Shown: positions 1 to 8,729 of the stretch, piece after piece
Numbering within the stretch: position 1 is the stretch's first letter
How the letters are laid out: every line of letters starts with the position of its first letter
DNA from: Bacteroidales bacterium
GTDB taxonomy: Bacteria; Bacteroidota; Bacteroidia; Bacteroidales; UBA932
Assembly: GCA_024693285.1 (NCBI GenBank)
Contig: JAILLE010000055.1
Coordinates: forward strand, 1 to 64,000
Direction: 5' to 3'
DNA length: 64,000 nucleotides
The notes under the pieces: model-generated
Database searches by the model: none
The model's input: only the letters and a program-made list of their open reading frames with translations
What the model was told of the DNA's origin: nothing
Translations under genes and position numbers: made by a program

Positions 1-140
1 GGGCCTTCTTCCAGCAGCATCTGGGCCCGGATTTCCGCTTCAAGGTGGAGTTCCAGGACTGGCTGCACCGGAACGCCGGCCTCTCGTTCCGGGATGCTGT
101 GGAGGCTTATAAGCAATTCGTTCCGCTTAGTTTTGACTGA
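1..140 (+). CDS. C-terminal fragment of a DUF6434/SAP-like protein (truncated by window edge)
   Basis: Open frame from base 3 reads AFFQQHLGPDFRFKVEFQDWLHRNAGLSFRDAVEAYKQFVPLSFD*, resembling the DUF6434 C-terminus. Confidence 0.5.
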   Translation, partial: AFFQQHLGPDFRFKVEFQDWLHRNAGLSFRDAVEAYKQFVPLSFD

Positions 141-153
141 ATTATCTTTAACT

Positions 154-1311
154 ATGAAAATCAGACTGGAGAAGCCCGAAGAATACCGCGCGGTGGAAAA
201 CCTCACACGGGAGGCATTCTGGAATGTGTACCGCCCCGGCTGCACGGAACATTTTGTCCTGCATCAATACCGGAACAATCCGGATTTCATCCCGGAGCTG
301 GACTTCGTGATGGAGGAGAAGGGCCGTCTTATCGGCCATGTGTTGTTCTCCAAGGCCGAATTGGTCTTGAATGACGGTTCGAAGAAGCCCTCCTGGACTT
401 TCGGCCCCATCAGCATCCATCCGGACTATAAACGGAAGGGCTATGGCCTGCAACTGCTCCGCTATGCACTGGAGGAGGCCCGCAAAATGGGCGTCGGTTT
501 CCTCTGCATGGAAGGAAACATCGACTTTTACAAGCACGCCGGCTTTGTCCTGGCGAGCCAATTCCATATCCATTACCACGACTTCCCCCCAGAGGATGAG
601 GTACCGTTCTTCCTGGCCCAGGAACTCATTCCCGGCTGGCTCGCCGCCCAGGGAATAGGGGAGGCTACCTATTGTCCGCCCAAGGGCTATTTCGTGGCCG
701 ATGAGAATCCGGAAGCGTTCGAGGCATACGACGCCACTTTCCCGAAAAAAGAAAAGCTCCGCCTGCCGGGGCAGTTGGGGTATGACGGCATCATCCTGGA
801 ATCGGGCCGGATCGTGCTCCGTCCCTGGCTGGAGAAGGATGCGGCCGCTTTGTATAAATATGCTTCCGACCCGGAGGTCGGACCCCGCGCGGGCTGGCCG
901 CCCCACAAATCCATCAAAGAAAGTCAGGAGATTATCCGGACGGTTTTCCATAGTGACACGACCTGGGCGATTGTACTGAAGAAGACAGGGGAACCGCTCG
1001 GAGCGATGGGGTATATGTCTTCCGATGGCAACCTGCTGCCTTCGAGGGAAGGGGAACCGCTGGTAGGTTATTGGGTCGGCAAACCCTATTGGAACAGAGG
1101 CATCTGCACGGAGGCTTTGCAACTAATGCTGGATCACATCCGGAAAACCACGGAGATCAAGTCGCTGATCGGCAGTCACTTCATCGACAATCCGGCCAGC
1201 GGTCGGGTGATGGAGAAATGTGGATTCGTTCCGACCGGCGAAACCTGTGTGGATGAATCCCTGGCCGGCTCCGACAGTCCGATGCGGGTGCTGAGATTAG
1301 AAATCAAATAA
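154..1311 (+). CDS. Double-domain GNAT N-acetyltransferase (N-terminal GNAT plus C-terminal RimJ/RimL-like GNAT)
   Basis: ORF 94..1311; likely start MKIRLEKPEEYR at 154. HPDYKRKGYGLQLL and PYWNRGICTEALQLML acetyl-CoA motifs. Confidence 0.85.
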   Translation: MKIRLEKPEEYRAVENLTREAFWNVYRPGCTEHFVLHQYRNNPDFIPELDFVMEEKGRLIGHVLFSKAELVLNDGSKKPSWTFGPISIHPDYKRKGYGLQLLRYALEEARKMGVGFLCMEGNIDFYKHAGFVLASQFHIHYHDFPPEDEVPFFLAQELIPGWLAAQGIGEATYCPPKGYFVADENPEAFEAYDATFPKKEKLRLPGQLGYDGIILESGRIVLRPWLEKDAAALYKYASDPEVGPRAGWPPHKSIKESQEIIRTVFHSDTTWAIVLKKTGEPLGAMGYMSSDGNLLPSREGEPLVGYWVGKPYWNRGICTEALQLMLDHIRKTTEIKSLIGSHFIDNPASGRVMEKCGFVPTGETCVDESLAGSDSPMRVLRLEIK

Positions 1312-1325
1312 TGCGAAAAACCGTC

Positions 1326-2057
1326 ATGGAAAAGAAATTTTGCCAGAGCTGCGGAATGCCGCTCACCGATGAAATCCTCGGCACGAATGCCGACGGAAGC
1401 AAGAATGAGGATTACTGCATGTATTGCTACAGGGATGGAAAATTCTTGCAGGACTGTACGATGGAAGAGATGATAGAACATTGCGCCCAGTTTGTCGGTG
1501 CGGTAAACGAGGGGTTGGAGAAACCCATCACCAGAGAGGAGTATATCGGCCAGATGAAAACGTATTTCCCCCAGTTGAAGCGTTGGCGCAAAACGTTGGA
1601 TGTCAGTAACGATGAAGTTGTGAATGTCAACCCTGCTTTGGCAGGCGTTAAAGAACTCATTGCCCAGATGGCCGACAAACAACCCATCGCTTACATCTCA
1701 TCAGTCGACCAGGACGGTTTTCCCTGGACCAAGGCTATGTTGAAGCCACGTAAGCGTGAGGGTATCAAAACCTTCTACTTTACGACCAACACCTTCTCCA
1801 TACGTGTGGCTCAATACAAGGCGAACCCTAAGGCTTGCCTCTATTTTTGCGATGCCAAAGGATTTAAGGGCATGATGCTCAGAGGTACGATGGAGGTGCT
1901 GACCGATGCCGCATCGAAGGAGATGATCTGGCGCAAGGGTGACACACAATACTATCCCGCCGGTGTAACTGATCCAAACTACTGCGTGCTGAAGTTCACA
2001 GCTATCGATGGCCGCTTCTACAGCGATTTTTATCCCCGCAGTTTTTTGATTGACTAG
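1326..2057 (+). CDS. Zinc-ribbon domain fused to pyridoxamine 5'-phosphate oxidase-like domain
   Basis: KFCQSCGMPL...YCMYC zinc ribbon followed by IAYISSVDQDGFPWTKAM...FYFTTNT flavin split-barrel signature. Confidence 0.8.
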   Translation: MEKKFCQSCGMPLTDEILGTNADGSKNEDYCMYCYRDGKFLQDCTMEEMIEHCAQFVGAVNEGLEKPITREEYIGQMKTYFPQLKRWRKTLDVSNDEVVNVNPALAGVKELIAQMADKQPIAYISSVDQDGFPWTKAMLKPRKREGIKTFYFTTNTFSIRVAQYKANPKACLYFCDAKGFKGMMLRGTMEVLTDAASKEMIWRKGDTQYYPAGVTDPNYCVLKFTAIDGRFYSDFYPRSFLID

Positions 2058-2094
2058 TGCCTGACAAGAAGGGCAATATCCGTCCGGCACTTCT

Positions 2095-2190
2095 CTATAT
2101 TTCATTGGCCTTATTGCTGGACTCTTGATATAGGGTTGCCTTTGGCAAAATCAGTCCTTTCGGCATCCAGTTCTTGTAGTCCAGGTTTCA
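2095..2190 (-). pseudogene. Possible 5' remnant of a SAM-methyltransferase-like gene
   Basis: ATGAAACC start context, then (shifted frame) DYKNWMPKGLILPKATLYQESSNKANEI*; the 22-bp start region is also at the downstream ECF gene. Confidence 0.3.
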
Positions 2191-2203
2191 TATTCAATGA
2201 TTA

Positions 2204-2836
2204 TTATATACTCCTGGTACGCTCCCAGACCTCTCTCCGGCGGTGCCGGACAAATCGGAAGTCACAGCAGTCGCCGCCCTGGCAGAGGGTCTGAGTGCGG
2301 ATGAAATCTATATTGTGTAAATTCCCGTAGTTGATGATGTCGCTATGGCAGAACATGGGACCGAAGCGCTCCAGGACGCCGTACTTGGTGAACACGTGCT
2401 TGTACAGGCACTCCAGCGTCTCGAAATGATAATATTCCTTGGGATCTTCCGGATGCCAGACATACTTCCAGCCTTTTCCGGAGCCGTACTTGAAACCCAG
2501 AGGAATAATCTTCCTCATCACAGACAGGAAGAAAGGCAGTTTGGACAACATCCGGAACTTCTCCGGAGTGAGGGCTGCCCACATATGTGTGGAGATGAGT
2601 TCGAAGGCTTCATCTGGCGACTTCCCGTTCCGTCGCAACACTTCGTCGATGGCGATGGTCGGGAGGATATTGCAGAAATGACCGTAGTTTCCTTTGTCCT
2701 CGTAATCCCTCTCTTCCTCAATGAGTTCAGACATCCTGGAGAGGACTTCCTGTTGGATTGACGGGGCAAGTTTCCCATATAAAACGGCGTAGCGGCCGTT
2801 CATGACCATATTCAGAGGCTCATAGACTCTTTTCAA
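2204..2836 (-). CDS. L-2-amino-thiazoline-4-carboxylic acid hydrolase family protein
   Basis: C-terminal CQGGDCCDFRF motif and overall length match the ATC hydrolase family. Confidence 0.75.
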   Translation of the reverse strand: MKRVYEPLNMVMNGRYAVLYGKLAPSIQQEVLSRMSELIEEERDYEDKGNYGHFCNILPTIAIDEVLRRNGKSPDEAFELISTHMWAALTPEKFRMLSKLPFFLSVMRKIIPLGFKYGSGKGWKYVWHPEDPKEYYHFETLECLYKHVFTKYGVLERFGPMFCHSDIINYGNLHNIDFIRTQTLCQGGDCCDFRFVRHRRREVWERTRSI

Positions 2837-2843
2837 AACGACA

Positions 2844-2851
2844 CAAAGATA
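2844..2851 (-). promoter_or_regulatory. Putative -7 box TATCTTTG for the ATC hydrolase gene
   Basis: Matches Bacteroidetes TAnnTTTG; 7 nt upstream of the ORF start. Confidence 0.4.
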
Positions 2852-2879
2852 CTGTGGAATCCATGCGACTAGGTCGCGA

Positions 2880-3446
2880 TTATTTCAAAGTCGAGGCCGG
2901 TTTCTTCAACGCTCGTTCCGCGAGACGCATAGCGAGAATTGCGACAGGAATGGTCAGGACCAGTACAACAATCAGCACCGGAATGTTATCTATGACCGGA
3001 ATCATCAGCTGGTCATAGCCCGCGGGCATTTCCTCAACGGCAGCGGTCAGGGAGCCCTCCGTATCTGTCCACCAGTGGGAGATATAGGCAAAGAAGGAGA
3101 AGGCGAAGGGAATGAAACTCCATCGGACTCCTTTCTTCGTATCATAGTCGAAGGCCTTCCTGAGCAGCTCGGTCAGCGCCGTTATAACAACCGTAGCGAT
3201 AATATAGCCGGGATCGGCTTCTCCCGCAATCAGGAACAGGACAAGGATAAATCCGTTCAGAGCTGTCGCCGCCCCGAAACCTCGAATAATGGAACACGTG
3301 TAAAGATAGATGAACGCGAATACCAAAGGCAGAAGCGCTCCGATATAGGCATAACACGCCGGGTGGATGGCGCCGCTCGCGGCACCGAGGATGAATGTTA
3401 CCAGATAGGCAACGGCCATCAAAATGACTTTGAATGCTGGTTTCAT
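2880..3446 (-). CDS. MptD/Trep_Strep-family putative ECF transporter S component (membrane protein)
   Basis: Six hydrophobic segments; ORF 2880..3452 opens with TTG, ATG at 3446 gives MKPAFKVILMAVAYLVTF. Confidence 0.6.
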   Translation of the reverse strand: MKPAFKVILMAVAYLVTFILGAASGAIHPACYAYIGALLPLVFAFIYLYTCSIIRGFGAATALNGFILVLFLIAGEADPGYIIATVVITALTELLRKAFDYDTKKGVRWSFIPFAFSFFAYISHWWTDTEGSLTAAVEEMPAGYDQLMIPVIDNIPVLIVVLVLTIPVAILAMRLAERALKKPASTLK

Positions 3447-3473
3447 ATTCAATGATTATTTTATGCTCCACTG

Positions 3474-3481
3474 CAAAGTTA
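3474..3481 (-). promoter_or_regulatory. Putative -7 box TAACTTTG for the ECF gene
   Basis: TAnnTTTG match upstream of 3446. Confidence 0.4.
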
Positions 3482-3594
3482 CGGAGCTTGCATTAAGCGT
3501 GAAATCCCCATTTATTGCGATTTGGAGGCTCCGGAATACGATCCCGAACGTACAGTTAAGCTTGTTAATAACCTTTTTCTTGACTAAATTTGAA

Positions 3595-3602
3595 CTCAAA
3601 TA
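3595..3602 (+). promoter_or_regulatory. Putative -7 box TAAATTTG for the DUF2200 gene
   Basis: TAnnTTTG with CTTG about 20 nt upstream; gene starts at 3618. Confidence 0.45.
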
Positions 3603-3617
3603 AAATGGCAAACTGGT

Positions 3618-3968
3618 ATGGATGTCTTTGAGATGAGGTTTTCGAAAGTCTTCCCTCTTCTCATCACCAAGGCGCGGCGGAAGGGACGGACGGAAGACGA
3701 GGTCTTTGCGGTGACCGAATGGCTCACCGGCTATTCAAAAGAAGAATTAGTCTCTCTCTTGGATAGCGATTCCACTTACGGTGCCTTCCTGGACGGCGCG
3801 CCCCGGATGAATCCCGCGCGGTTCAATGTCAAGGGTAGGATCTGCGGTATCAGGGTAGAAGAGATCGAGGATCCCAGAATGCGTGACCTACGCATCCTGG
3901 ACAAGCTGGTCGATGACTTGGCTAAGGGAAAGCCCTGGCAGCCTTCATTATACGACCGCACGGATTAG
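3618..3968 (+). CDS. DUF2200 family protein
   Basis: MDVFEMRFSKVFPLLITKARRKGRT..EVFAVTEWLTGYS, family-typical length. Confidence 0.8.
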   Translation: MDVFEMRFSKVFPLLITKARRKGRTEDEVFAVTEWLTGYSKEELVSLLDSDSTYGAFLDGAPRMNPARFNVKGRICGIRVEEIEDPRMRDLRILDKLVDDLAKGKPWQPSLYDRTD

Positions 3969-4024
3969 CACTGCCTGGTGCTTTTGCCTAACAAATACGG
4001 CATTAACCGCACGGATTAGCACTG
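3955..4024 (+). repeat. 19-bp exact direct repeat ACCGCACGGATTAGCACTG (3955-3973 and 4006-4024)
   Basis: Read directly; first copy contains the stop codon of the DUF2200 gene. Confidence 0.9.
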
Positions 4025-4061
4025 TTCAGTGCGGTCAAGTGAAAATGAGTAAATTTGAGCC

Positions 4062-4526
4062 ATGGAATACCTTTCAAAGCAACGATACGACGAGATTACG
4101 GCTGAGTTGAAGCATCTTATCAACGTGGTTTACCCCAAGGTGGTAGACGACCTCGCTGAGGCAAGCGCTCAAGGGGACCGAAGCGATAATGCGGGATACC
4201 GCGAAGCCAGAAGGAAGCAGGCGAAGACCATAAGCCGTATCCGTTACCTGCAGAAGATCCTGGAATATTCACGCGTGATCGACCCCGACAATCTTCCAAA
4301 AGACAGGGTTTGCCTTCTGAGCCGTGTCGAATTCACGAACCTCTCGACAAATACTCGCATGAAATTCGAGATAGTCAGCCCACACGAGATGGACCTCGAG
4401 GCCGGCAAGATTTCGCTGAAATCCCCGATCGGCGCCGCCCTGATGGGCAAGAAGGTCGGCGAAATCGTAGATGCCCAGGTCCCCGCCGGAACCCTTCGCC
4501 TGAGAATCGAAAGCATCAACGATTAA
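4062..4526 (+). CDS. GreA/GreB family transcription elongation factor
   Basis: N-terminal coiled coil (QGDRSDNAGYREARRKQ) and C-terminal IVSPHEMD...SPIGAALMGKKVGEIV. Confidence 0.85.
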   Translation: MEYLSKQRYDEITAELKHLINVVYPKVVDDLAEASAQGDRSDNAGYREARRKQAKTISRIRYLQKILEYSRVIDPDNLPKDRVCLLSRVEFTNLSTNTRMKFEIVSPHEMDLEAGKISLKSPIGAALMGKKVGEIVDAQVPAGTLRLRIESIND

Positions 4527-4563
4527 TAACCAATCAAATATGAGAAAATGATCATTCTTTGGG

Positions 4564-6546
4564 ATGGCAGTCGCTGCCGCAGCCTTGTTGTTAATCCTTT
4601 CGGCATGCTCGTCATCAGTTGTCTCTGTCCCTTCTCCTGACCTCCACCTGGCCATCAGAATCACCGAAGAAACCGGGCAATTGCTCTTATCCATTGACTA
4701 TAAAGGCGAAAGGTTGATCTCCCCTTCCCCTATCGGAATAGAGTTTGAGGAAGGCTCTTTCGGAGCCGGAATCAAGATGAAGCCTGGTAAGCTGGAACGT
4801 ATCACGGATGATTATGACATGCCTGTAGGCAAGGCCAGCCATATTCACAGCGTCTCAAACCAGCGTGTTGTTTCTCTGACCGCGCCAGACGGGCGAAATG
4901 TGGACATCTGCCTTAGGGCCTTCAATGACGGTGTCGCCTTCCGCTACTTGTTCCCGGAGCAGGAAGGTATTGATAGTCTGCATATTCGCAGCGAACTAAT
5001 GGATCTTCACCCGACCGGCGATCCTATTCTCAAAGCAATGTATCTCCCGGGTTTGGTCTGTTCTCACGAGTCCCCCTACACCACTCTCCGGCTAAGCGAG
5101 CACAACGTTGGGAAAACCGCGGATATGCCAGTGCTGCTTTCTTATGACAGCGGCGCTTTCCTCGCCCTCACGGAAGCGATGGTGGTTGACTTCGCCGGTA
5201 TGCGGGTGACGGCCGAAAACGGGACTTTAAAAGGTATTCTAACTCCACGAATGGACAAGCCCGAGTACAGCGCCTTGGCTGACCTTCCCCACAGGTCCCC
5301 CTGGAGGGTGTTCCTTGTTTCTGACCGTGCCGGAGCGCTGATGGAGTCGAATATTCTCACCACTTTATGCGACCCTTGCGAGGAGACCGATCTGTCTTGG
5401 ATTAAGCCAGGCAAAGCGACCTGGCCGTGGTGGAACGGCTATCAGTCTTCCCCTGAGGCGAAAAAAGGCGACCTCCAGACCGTCAATTACAATATCAGCA
5501 AGGAATATATTGACTTCTGCGTCGCTAACGGCATTGAATATCACTCCATATCCGGAATTCTCAATTCAAATGGATCCGAGGTCGTCTGGTACGCGAAAGT
5601 AGACAGGGTGCCAGGCGCTCCCGGAGATGAAGACTGCCCGACAGAAACCTACCCCGGTTTCGATATCAAGCCTATCTGCGATTATGCCAAACAAAATGGC
5701 GTTGACATGCGTGTCTGGGTCCACTGGGAGGCGCTCGCGAATGACATCGAGGGCTCTTTCAAGAAGTTCCAGGAGTTAGGCATCAAGGGTATGATGGTGG
5801 ACTTCATGGACCGTGACGACCAGGAGATGATCGAATACCAGAAACGCGTGCTGGAACTTGCGATGAAGTACCATCTCCATATTCAGTTCCACGGCGCCAG
5901 CAAGCCCTCGGGTCTGCAAAGGACATATCCTTGCGAATTCACCAGGGAGAACACTCTCAACTATGAGGTTTACAAGTGGGACTATGCCCGCCAGATGGGT
6001 GCCGACCACGACTTGAATATGCCGTTCACACGCTGCCTGGCCGGCCATGCGGACTATCACCTGGGAGGTTTCCTGTCATTGCCGTATGACGATTACAAGG
6101 TTGAGACTCTTCATCCTTACGTCACCAGCACACGCTGCCATATGCTCGCCATGTACGTGACATTGGAGAGCAGTTTGCACCTTGTCTCAGACGCCCCCGC
6201 CAACTACAAGAACCAGCCTGGGTTCGAGTTCATCAAAGAGGTCCCCACGGTTTGGGATGAGACCATTGTCCCGCAGGCAAAGCTCGATGAATATGTGGTC
6301 ACTGCCCGCCGTAAAGGTGACAAATGGTTTGTTGGAGCCATCGGAAATCACTCAGCGAGAGATATTTCCCTCCCTCTTGACTTCCTTGGGGACGGTAAAT
6401 ACACAATGGAGCTATTCACCGATGCCGAAGACACCGACACAGATCCCAACCATCTGGAGAAGAAAGTTCTTCAAGTCAAGAATACCGACACAATTGATGT
6501 CCATCTCGGAGCCTCCGGAGGATTCGCCGCCATTTTAAGGCCGTGA
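4564..6546 (+). CDS. Glycoside hydrolase family 97 lipoprotein
   Basis: 660 aa; lipobox LSAC; WVHWEALANDIEGSFKKFQELGIKGMMVDFMDRDDQEMI and QFHGASKPSGLQRTYP typical of GH97. Confidence 0.9.
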   Translation: MAVAAAALLLILSACSSSVVSVPSPDLHLAIRITEETGQLLLSIDYKGERLISPSPIGIEFEEGSFGAGIKMKPGKLERITDDYDMPVGKASHIHSVSNQRVVSLTAPDGRNVDICLRAFNDGVAFRYLFPEQEGIDSLHIRSELMDLHPTGDPILKAMYLPGLVCSHESPYTTLRLSEHNVGKTADMPVLLSYDSGAFLALTEAMVVDFAGMRVTAENGTLKGILTPRMDKPEYSALADLPHRSPWRVFLVSDRAGALMESNILTTLCDPCEETDLSWIKPGKATWPWWNGYQSSPEAKKGDLQTVNYNISKEYIDFCVANGIEYHSISGILNSNGSEVVWYAKVDRVPGAPGDEDCPTETYPGFDIKPICDYAKQNGVDMRVWVHWEALANDIEGSFKKFQELGIKGMMVDFMDRDDQEMIEYQKRVLELAMKYHLHIQFHGASKPSGLQRTYPCEFTRENTLNYEVYKWDYARQMGADHDLNMPFTRCLAGHADYHLGGFLSLPYDDYKVETLHPYVTSTRCHMLAMYVTLESSLHLVSDAPANYKNQPGFEFIKEVPTVWDETIVPQAKLDEYVVTARRKGDKWFVGAIGNHSARDISLPLDFLGDGKYTMELFTDAEDTDTDPNHLEKKVLQVKNTDTIDVHLGASGGFAAILRP

Positions 6547-6550
6547 TTCA

Positions 6551-7030
6551 TCACTTAAATAAATACCGTGGAACTGATTGTTTATAAGCACGATACTCAT
6601 CGCCAAAATCAGCCTCCAAGCGTTTCTCCTCGGATCTGACCTGCAAGGTTAGAAGTACTACCTCGATAGCAAAAACCGCCAGCGGCCACCAGCTCTGAAG
6701 CCACAGCAGCACGCCAAGGTCGTAGATATAAACTCCGACCAGCATTGGGTTGCGGGTATACTTATATGGGCCACCCGTCATCAGATGTTTGGTGCGAGGT
6801 GCCAATTCATGATTATAGGCATCAAAGGGATTGCCCTCGCCCACCTTCTTCATGTGGACAATGGACCAGATACTCAGAGCCAAACCCGAGATCATTAGTA
6901 CGGCAGCCAAAACGGCCAAAGGCAGGGCCGGGATCCAGGGGAAAGGCCGCCCGGAAACCAACCACATCAACGCTGGAATCCCAGCCACAAATACCAGGAA
7001 ACCAAGAATATAACCGAATGTATTACGCAT
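6551..7030 (-). CDS. Isoprenylcysteine carboxyl methyltransferase (ICMT)-like methyltransferase
   Basis: GGPYKYTRNPMLVGVYIYDLG...RSEEKRLEADFGDEYRAYKQSVPRYL. Confidence 0.85.
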   Translation of the reverse strand: MRNTFGYILGFLVFVAGIPALMWLVSGRPFPWIPALPLAVLAAVLMISGLALSIWSIVHMKKVGEGNPFDAYNHELAPRTKHLMTGGPYKYTRNPMLVGVYIYDLGVLLWLQSWWPLAVFAIEVVLLTLQVRSEEKRLEADFGDEYRAYKQSVPRYLFK

Positions 7031-7054
7031 TAGTATCGTTTTTAAAAAGTATAA

Positions 7055-7789
7055 CTATACCATATCAATGATCCGGCGGGCCACCATCTCCGGATGGTCA
7101 ACCAGGAACTGTCCGTGGTTCATTTTATGGAAAACCTCGATGTGCGCGTCAGGGCACAGAGTCAATAGATGTTCGGCCTGAGGTTTCGCGACAAAAGCTT
7201 CCTTGGTACCGTACCAATAATGGATATCATCACCATGGATGTATTCCAGTTTATGGGTATAAACGTCCTTGTAGCCATCACGAACGGCCTTTCCTCTGCC
7301 GTACGGCCACACTTTCTTACATTCATCAAGCAACACATCAAAATAATGGGAATGGAATACCCACTTCCAGAAGCCAGTCCAGTGGTAGCATGTCCAGACA
7401 TTCAGGCTCTGATAGTACCGTAGCGGATCGACACTCCATTTTGGAAGTGGCAACAACGGTGCGGCATCCATTATGGCGTGAGCTATCACAATCTCATTCC
7501 GTTCCAAAATACGCGACAGAATCTTCCCGCCTAGAGACAGACCGTAAGACGCATCCAAATGACCACTCAAGTTCCTTTGGACGTATTGTATTATCTGCCC
7601 GGCCTGGTCATCAACCGAAGTAAAGGCCGATTCCTTACCAATCAGAAATCCATCTATCCCAACGGCAATAATATGGAACCTATCCTTTAATCGTTCAATA
7701 AGTGGAAGGAATATCTCATAGGACACCCCCAGCCCGGGCGTTAGAAGCAGGCTGGGGTTGTCTATATCTCCGTATGTCCTAAACGTCAT
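7055..7789 (-). CDS. Alpha/beta hydrolase
   Basis: LTPGLGVSYEIFLPLIERL...YGLSLGGKILSRIL...MNHGQFLVDHPE. Confidence 0.75.
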   Translation of the reverse strand: MTFRTYGDIDNPSLLLTPGLGVSYEIFLPLIERLKDRFHIIAVGIDGFLIGKESAFTSVDDQAGQIIQYVQRNLSGHLDASYGLSLGGKILSRILERNEIVIAHAIMDAAPLLPLPKWSVDPLRYYQSLNVWTCYHWTGFWKWVFHSHYFDVLLDECKKVWPYGRGKAVRDGYKDVYTHKLEYIHGDDIHYWYGTKEAFVAKPQAEHLLTLCPDAHIEVFHKMNHGQFLVDHPEMVARRIIDMV

Positions 7790-7858
7790 TGCCTATTACC
7801 AATAAAAACATGATAGACAAAAATACGTTTTTCCCAGCTCGAAAGCAATACCGAATAC

Positions 7859-8386
7859 TTAAGCGACGGATTTAAGTTTCGAACGCAGGTGACAAACGGG
7901 GGTGTAAATTTTGGATGGCGCCACCCTTTCAGCCTCCGCAAGGTCAGCTGAAGTGAGACCGTTTATAAGGCCGTCAAGAAGGCGTTTTTCACGGTCACGT
8001 GAAACGCTCCCCCTCAAGGCACGTTCCGTGTCCTTGGCAATGAGCCAAGCGTCAGTCTCGTCGCTTGCCACGGGCGTCATTCCCACAGCATATCCGTCAT
8101 CGTTTACTCGGTCCTCGAGAGCGACCGTTGTAAAAATGCTCCTGTACCTTTTCTCTTTAGCGACGGCGTCTAAGGTCGCATTCTTGGCGATCCTGTAAAT
8201 CCAATTGAAGGCAGAGCCAAGCTTTTCGTCATACTTATGACGATTTTCAAACACCTTTGCTGCAACATCTATGACTAACTGCTCAAAGTCGTCATACCTG
8301 AAGAATCCACTGAATGCTTTTGTGACATAGCTCTTGACAGCCTTATTGGCGAGGTCAAAGATTTCCGAATCAGAAAGTTTTAACAT
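7859..8386 (-). CDS. RNA polymerase sigma-70 family factor (orphan)
   Basis: Region 2-like FEQLVIDVAAKVFENRHKYDEKLGSAFNWIYRIAKNATLDAVAKEKR; C-terminal HTH-like segment. Confidence 0.6.
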   Translation of the reverse strand: MLKLSDSEIFDLANKAVKSYVTKAFSGFFRYDDFEQLVIDVAAKVFENRHKYDEKLGSAFNWIYRIAKNATLDAVAKEKRYRSIFTTVALEDRVNDDGYAVGMTPVASDETDAWLIAKDTERALRGSVSRDREKRLLDGLINGLTSADLAEAERVAPSKIYTPVCHLRSKLKSVA

Positions 8387-8403
8387 AGAAAATACAAATA
8401 ATT

Positions 8404-8544
8404 AAACTTGCTCAGAGCAGATTAAGTTTCAAAAATATGCGTAGTCGTCCCCAGCAGGGCAAATAAAGCCCTGCTCAAGTTTATCCGTTTATGGACTCGC
8501 TGAGGAGAAGTGAGAGTCAGACTTAACGTCTGGTACCAAGACGT
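8404..8544 (-). promoter_or_regulatory. Structured 5' leader of the sigma factor gene (three inverted repeats)
   Basis: AAACTT..AAGTTT 8404-8429; AGCAGGGC-AAATAAA-GCCCTGCT 8453-8475; ACGTCT..AGACGT 8526-8544. Confidence 0.5.
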
Positions 8545-8606
8545 CAGCTGAGGAAGGAAGAATGAAGTTTTACTTAGCTATAACCTGTAGTATTCATTTG
8601 CGAATA

Positions 8607-8638
8607 CAAAGGTAAGCAAAATAAATGAGATTTCCAAA
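8607..8638 (-). promoter_or_regulatory. Promoter: TTTG -33 box, 20-nt spacer, TACCTTTG -7 box
   Basis: Complement of 8635-8638 (TTTG) and 8607-8614 (TACCTTTG); close to Bacteroidetes consensus. Confidence 0.6.
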
Positions 8639-8729
8639 TTTATTTTGCCCTTAACCAATTGGATGACAACTACTTATATATATTGAATTAATATATAAAA
8701 AATATTTAAAAAACCAAATTTTTCTATAC

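Noticed and set aside
148-1122. 324-aa minus-strand ORF
   Set aside because: Fully antisense to the conserved double GNAT gene; no recognisable domain
4050-4057. TAAATTTG -7 box giving a leaderless greA/B-like mRNA
   Set aside because: Box matches but no clear -33 element; start 5 nt away may be chance
8453-8475. Hairpin AGCAGGGC/GCCCTGCT as a rho-independent terminator
   Set aside because: No T-run on either side and located within a leader; kept only as a leader structure
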